64,000 bases of DNA. It comes from Eutrigla gurnardus. Lineage: Eukaryota > Chordata > Actinopteri > Perciformes > Triglidae. Below, piece by piece: positions 60,501 through 64,000 of this stretch (position 1 is the first letter of the stretch; each line of letters opens with the position of its first letter). The position numbers and the translations under genes are program-made. Location: assembly GCA_963514095.1 (NCBI GenBank), contig OY741275.1, forward strand, positions 6,488,151 to 6,552,150, written 5' to 3'. The notes beneath the pieces were generated by a model, which was not told where the DNA came from, made no database searches, and saw only the letters and a list, made by a program, of their open reading frames with translations.

Positions 60501-61927
60501 CATCCAGTACTTTGTCCCCATGCTGGAGGAGTTCCCCACCGACTGCTGGGTTCGCAAAGAAAACCTGATGGTAAAACTTTCTCACACAACTTTAGACAGC
60601 TCATTAATAGTGTGAATGGTACATTAAGCTAAGTACAAATTCAAGGTTTTTTCTCCTTCTCAGAGGTAAATGGACTTTTTACTCCATTCCATTTGTCTGA
60701 CAGCTTTAGTCACATTACAGATGTGGCTGTATCTAGACAGACATTACTGCAGCTGAAGGATGAGGTGTTCATTTATGTGGTGAGAATATTCTCCTACTTC
60801 TAAAGTTAAATAAACTCTTTAAAAAGCCTCTTGGATCAGCTGGAACCATGAGAGATGTGGTTCTCACAGCCACGCTACAAACATATGATGATCTTATAGA
60901 ATATGATGCATCACTGGAGCTTAGACAAGCCAACGGTGTATCCATCCATTGTCTACCGCTTATCCTGTATTCAGGGTCGCGGGGGGGCTGGAGCCGATCC
61001 CAGCTGTCATTGGGCGAAGGCGGGGTACACCCTGGACAGGTAACCAGTCTATCACAGGGCCGACATGTAGAGACAGACAACCATTCACACTCACATTCAC
61101 ACCTACGGGTCATTTAGAGTCATGAACCTATCCCCATCCTGCATGTCTTTGGACTGTGGGAGGAAGCCGGAGAACCCGGAGAGAACCCACGCTTACACGG
61201 GGAGAACATGCAAACTCCACACAGAAGGAACCCGGGCCGACCCGGGAATCAAACCCAGGACCCTCTTGCTGTGAGGCGACAGTGCTACCCACTACACCAC
61301 CATGCAGCCCCCAACGGTGTATGAAGGAGTTAAAAAAATTTGCAACATACACATTAAACCAAAAACACGGGATATAAGTTGAAAAAGAGTCATCAACTTT
61401 TTTTGTAATGGAGCAGTTTCTGAAATTGTTCTGAACAAACAACATTTACACATCTATATCATGCTGCAGTTTAAATGCACATATGCTGTTCAGAAACTCC
61501 AGATCTACAAAAAGTCTCACTAGTTGTGATTTTTCTTCTTCTGTCCAGAATGCCACAGTGAGCGTGAAGTACTCTTGGGGAGTTTTCCGAGCTCTGTCCC
61601 AGATGATCGCCCTCTCTTACGGCTCCATGGATGCACCAACGAGTGAGCGTTATTGATTTTCTTTATCCATGACTAAAAAAAGCACACGTATCACATTCTC
61701 CTTCCATATAAATACCCAGCATGTTACACTAAACCAGCTGGTGTGTCGGTGTCTTGTTCTACAGATTATGTGGAAATGTGGATCGTCATGGTGAGCATGG
61801 TGTCCGGCTGTCTGATGTACACCGTCCTTGTGGCCAACGCTACAACCATGATCGCCAACATTGACCCGGCCGCCAAGGAGTACAAGAGCAAGGTAAGAAA
61901 ATACATTGTCATTTATGGAGAAAGAAA

Positions 61928-61963
<36 letters not shown>

Positions 61964-63863
61964 TTTGTATTATGTCCGATAAGTGATCCTGATTAGTTTG
62001 TTTATTTGATTTGATTGAACATCACAGTGGAATTAGAACATGTAACATACATTTATGCACAATACACAAGAAATACCACAAATAGGACATACAGTGTGTC
62101 TACAGAGGTATTATGTGTGAGAACAATTGGCCTCATTCACCAACCGTCTGATTCAGACGTTCATTAATGTTTTATTATTTGGGATTTCTAAGCTCAGAAA
62201 ATAATCTACACACTAGTTCACACTATGAGTGCTGACATGGTTGTGCAAAATAATTGGTTTATGCTTTTGATTCCATTCTACAGTTGTATAATACAGGAAT
62301 TAAATAATAATATTTCTCCTGTCTGAGTTCTTAATATCACCCAGAGGGGGTGGGTCTTTCTATAAGATGATAAGCAAGTCACTTTTAAAAAGCTTGTTTT
62401 CTGAATGGAGTTCAGATTGATCATCAACACTTACAATAAGGTCATCTAGATGTAAAGACACCAGCGACCTCTATGTACCATAGACAGTCTCCGGTAGTGT
62501 TTCTGTACTGATGTGAGGTTCTATCTTAAAGCTCTGGGAAGCCACAGAGCTGTATCATATGTCTTTGTCTTCATTTTGTTGCATCATTCGCACCCCGACG
62601 CCGCCTGGAGCAAATTCACATATTTGCATCTTTGCATTGACTTTGAAAAAATCTGTACAGATGAAAAACATTGTGTTATTTTACATCCACTACTCATGAT
62701 TTGGCGTTCACTTCCTGCACTTCAGAATTATTATACGCCCTCTTTCAATTCAGTTGGTAGACAGCTCCAAAAGTTTGATTTAACAGAGAAGAGTCATTGT
62801 CCAACTGAGGATTTGCAACGTGACAGTTATCGTTTGTGTCCTGTATCGAATCCATGAAGCTGAGAAGTTGGAATGGCTTATGAACCTCTCAGAGATGAAG
62901 TTTTATGTTTTAACAAATCAAACAATGGTTTTTTTTGTCCAGAATTTATATGTGTAGTTGATGGATTTTCTCGGCCATATTGTTTTCCCTTTTTAAAACA
63001 CGAACGTTCATTGCAGCTCTGGACAGGACTTACACTGTGGAGATTTAAAGTTCCCATGCAAGAAAACGGAATTGTGAATTACGGTCAAGGGAAACATATT
63101 TTGTCATGGAATATTTTTTTCAATTTAGTCTGAGGAAGTCTGTATAAGGAGAATGTCAGTTCCAAACTGCGAGCGCTCGCTCCAGAAATAAATACCTCCC
63201 TGGAAACCTAATTGCAGGTACCAGAGCATGTGAGTGGAGCAGTGAAAGCTCCTCGCTCAAAGCCGCACCAGGCCGTTCTGCTCATTATCACTCAGCGCTG
63301 CACTCAGATTGCATCACATTAAAATGTATAATGCATGTATTTCACTTTTACCTTAAATTCCTGCCTCACATCCCACAGAACTAAAGGGCAACGACTACAT
63401 TTTCCAAAAAGAAATTCTACATTTCAAATTACACTTCGGCCTATGTAACAACGAATATAACACAAAAAGTCACATAAACCTAAATGAATGAATGGGCCTA
63501 ATTAAATAAAAAAATATATATATAGGCTACTATCTATATAAGAGGTGTTTCTGACGGACCATGATGCACCTGGCACAGCAAAGACGTAAACAATGCTCAC
63601 AGTTTTAAATAGCAATATGGAAAGTGAGACTGATTATAAAGCCTTGATCTTAGTGCTGTAACGCTGTGTGTCGTGGATGTGATGGTGGACCCTGAACACA
63701 CTGTGACTCCCCACAGATGAGCCGTTTGGAGCACTACATGGCCTTCATGAAGCTCCCACCAGAGCTGCAGCTCCGCATCAGCAACTACTACCAGGCTCGC
63801 TATGGAGGGAAGTGGTTTCAGGAGAAGGACGTCATGGACACGGTGTCCTCCGCACTCAAAGAG
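54503..63863 (+). CDS. hcnl1: HCN-like hyperpolarisation-activated channel, HCNL1 type (3' end outside window)
   Basis: Eight exons join in phase to 382 residues: 54503-54687, 55770-55956, 57010-57114, 57990-58127, 60409-60570, 61549-61642, 61765-61892 and 63717-63863; the CNBD lies beyond the window. Order: YVYGSEMAVEQE and VFVIHPFS (HCN N-domain); S1 at 63-87; S2 VFSDTLFLIDVALNFRMGI; S3 WFIPDVIAAFPIGYI; S4 at 175-198; S5 with FLLCHWNGCIQYFVPM; pore helix and filter ALSYG (280-284); S6 WIVMVSMVSGCLMYTVLVA; start of the C-linker (EHYMAFMKLPPE). In S4 an expected Arg is Met180 (RILMFVRIL). The filter lacks the first Gly of CIGYG. Both recall zebrafish HCNL1, reported as a proton channel conducting through its voltage sensor. 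The start is the only in-frame ATG ahead of the N-domain; the frame is open further upstream without an ATG. HCN5-type naming is possible. Confidence 0.9.
59611..60154. mobile_element. Harbinger-like MITE in HCN-like intron 4
   Basis: The left end AGCCCAAGTTATGCTTCTGC and the right end, whose complement is AGCCCTGATTATGCTTCCGC, form inverted ends of about 20 bp. TTA is found on both outer sides (59608-59610 and 60155-60157), as expected for PIF/Harbinger target duplication (TWA). The 544-bp body is CpG-rich, with a doubled 'cttacgtc..ttgcggaccc' unit near the left end, and has no transposase. Confidence 0.8.
60942..61310 (-). mobile_element. Full-length tRNA-derived SINE, copy 3, in HCN-like intron 5
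   Basis: The insertion is 369 bp with perfect 12-bp target-site duplications CCAACGGTGTAT at 60930-60941 and 61311-61322. On the minus strand it begins with a tRNA-like head (GGTGGTGTAGTGGGTAGCAC with an A-box-like segment, and GGGTTTGATTCCC, a B box with one change). A unique body follows and then an ATGG tail. It is antisense to the channel gene and is the longest of three copies in this window. Confidence 0.92.
61930..61959. repeat. (TA)n microsatellite
   Basis: A 30-nt TA run in HCN-like intron 7, about 40 nt after the donor of the S6 exon. Confidence 0.95.
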
Positions 63864-64000
63864 GTACAACTGTGGTTCCTCTGCTTGGACCTTTTGAGGA
63901 ACATTTGAATGCGGCGTGTGGGTAGCACTGAACAGGAGCTCTGTGGGCGGGGTTTACTGGGATGACCTTCACTTACTGGTCAAGCACACACTGTTCCACT

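Overview
This window looks like nuclear DNA of a teleost fish, probably a percomorph. The genes are split into short exons with GT/AG introns. (CA)n/(TG)n microsatellites are dense. The interspersed repeats are fish types: an L2-like LINE, a tRNA-derived SINE with an ATGG tail, hAT-like and Harbinger-like non-autonomous DNA elements, and a large foldback element. No prokaryotic features, CRISPR arrays or intact viral genes were seen.

Gene order, left to right: the 3' end of a hydroxyacid oxidase gene (hao2, +, 470-707); a kelch/BTB gene of the KLHL9/KLHL13 group (+, 5890-15466, first coding exon not found); a complete 3-beta-hydroxysteroid dehydrogenase (hsd3b1-like, +, 18747-21842); a complete phosphatidylserine-specific phospholipase A1 (pla1a, +, 24806-37945, 11 exons); popdc2 (-, 47585-41631, 3 coding exons); cox17 (-, 51305-51022, 2 coding exons plus probable UTR exons); and the first 8 coding exons of an HCN-like channel (+, 54503-63863) that continues past the right edge. 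Exon joins were checked by reading phase, and the joined proteins have normal family lengths (374, 460, 371 and 67 aa for hsd3b, pla1a, popdc2 and cox17).

The genes are not a functional operon. They reflect two conserved linkage blocks: hsd3b-hao2, as on human 1p12, and pla1a-popdc2-cox17, as on human 3q13.3.

The most interesting item is the HCN-like channel. Its S4 voltage sensor carries a methionine in place of a canonical charged residue, and its filter reads ALSYG instead of CIGYG. These traits match the HCNL1-type hyperpolarisation-activated proton channels reported in zebrafish. Other points of note are: (i) pla1a exons 8 and 10, whose acceptors directly follow long (TG)n tracts, exon 10 being boxed between (TG)n and (CA)n; (ii) a 689-bp C-rich minisatellite, with G4 potential on the other strand, abutting pla1a exon 3; (iii) an 807-bp near-perfect palindrome in a pla1a intron; (iv) a Harbinger-like MITE and three SINEs with visible target-site duplications, all in introns; (v) a kelch paralogue with an Arg/Pro-rich N-terminus containing an Ala-Pro repeat made by a hexanucleotide repeat.
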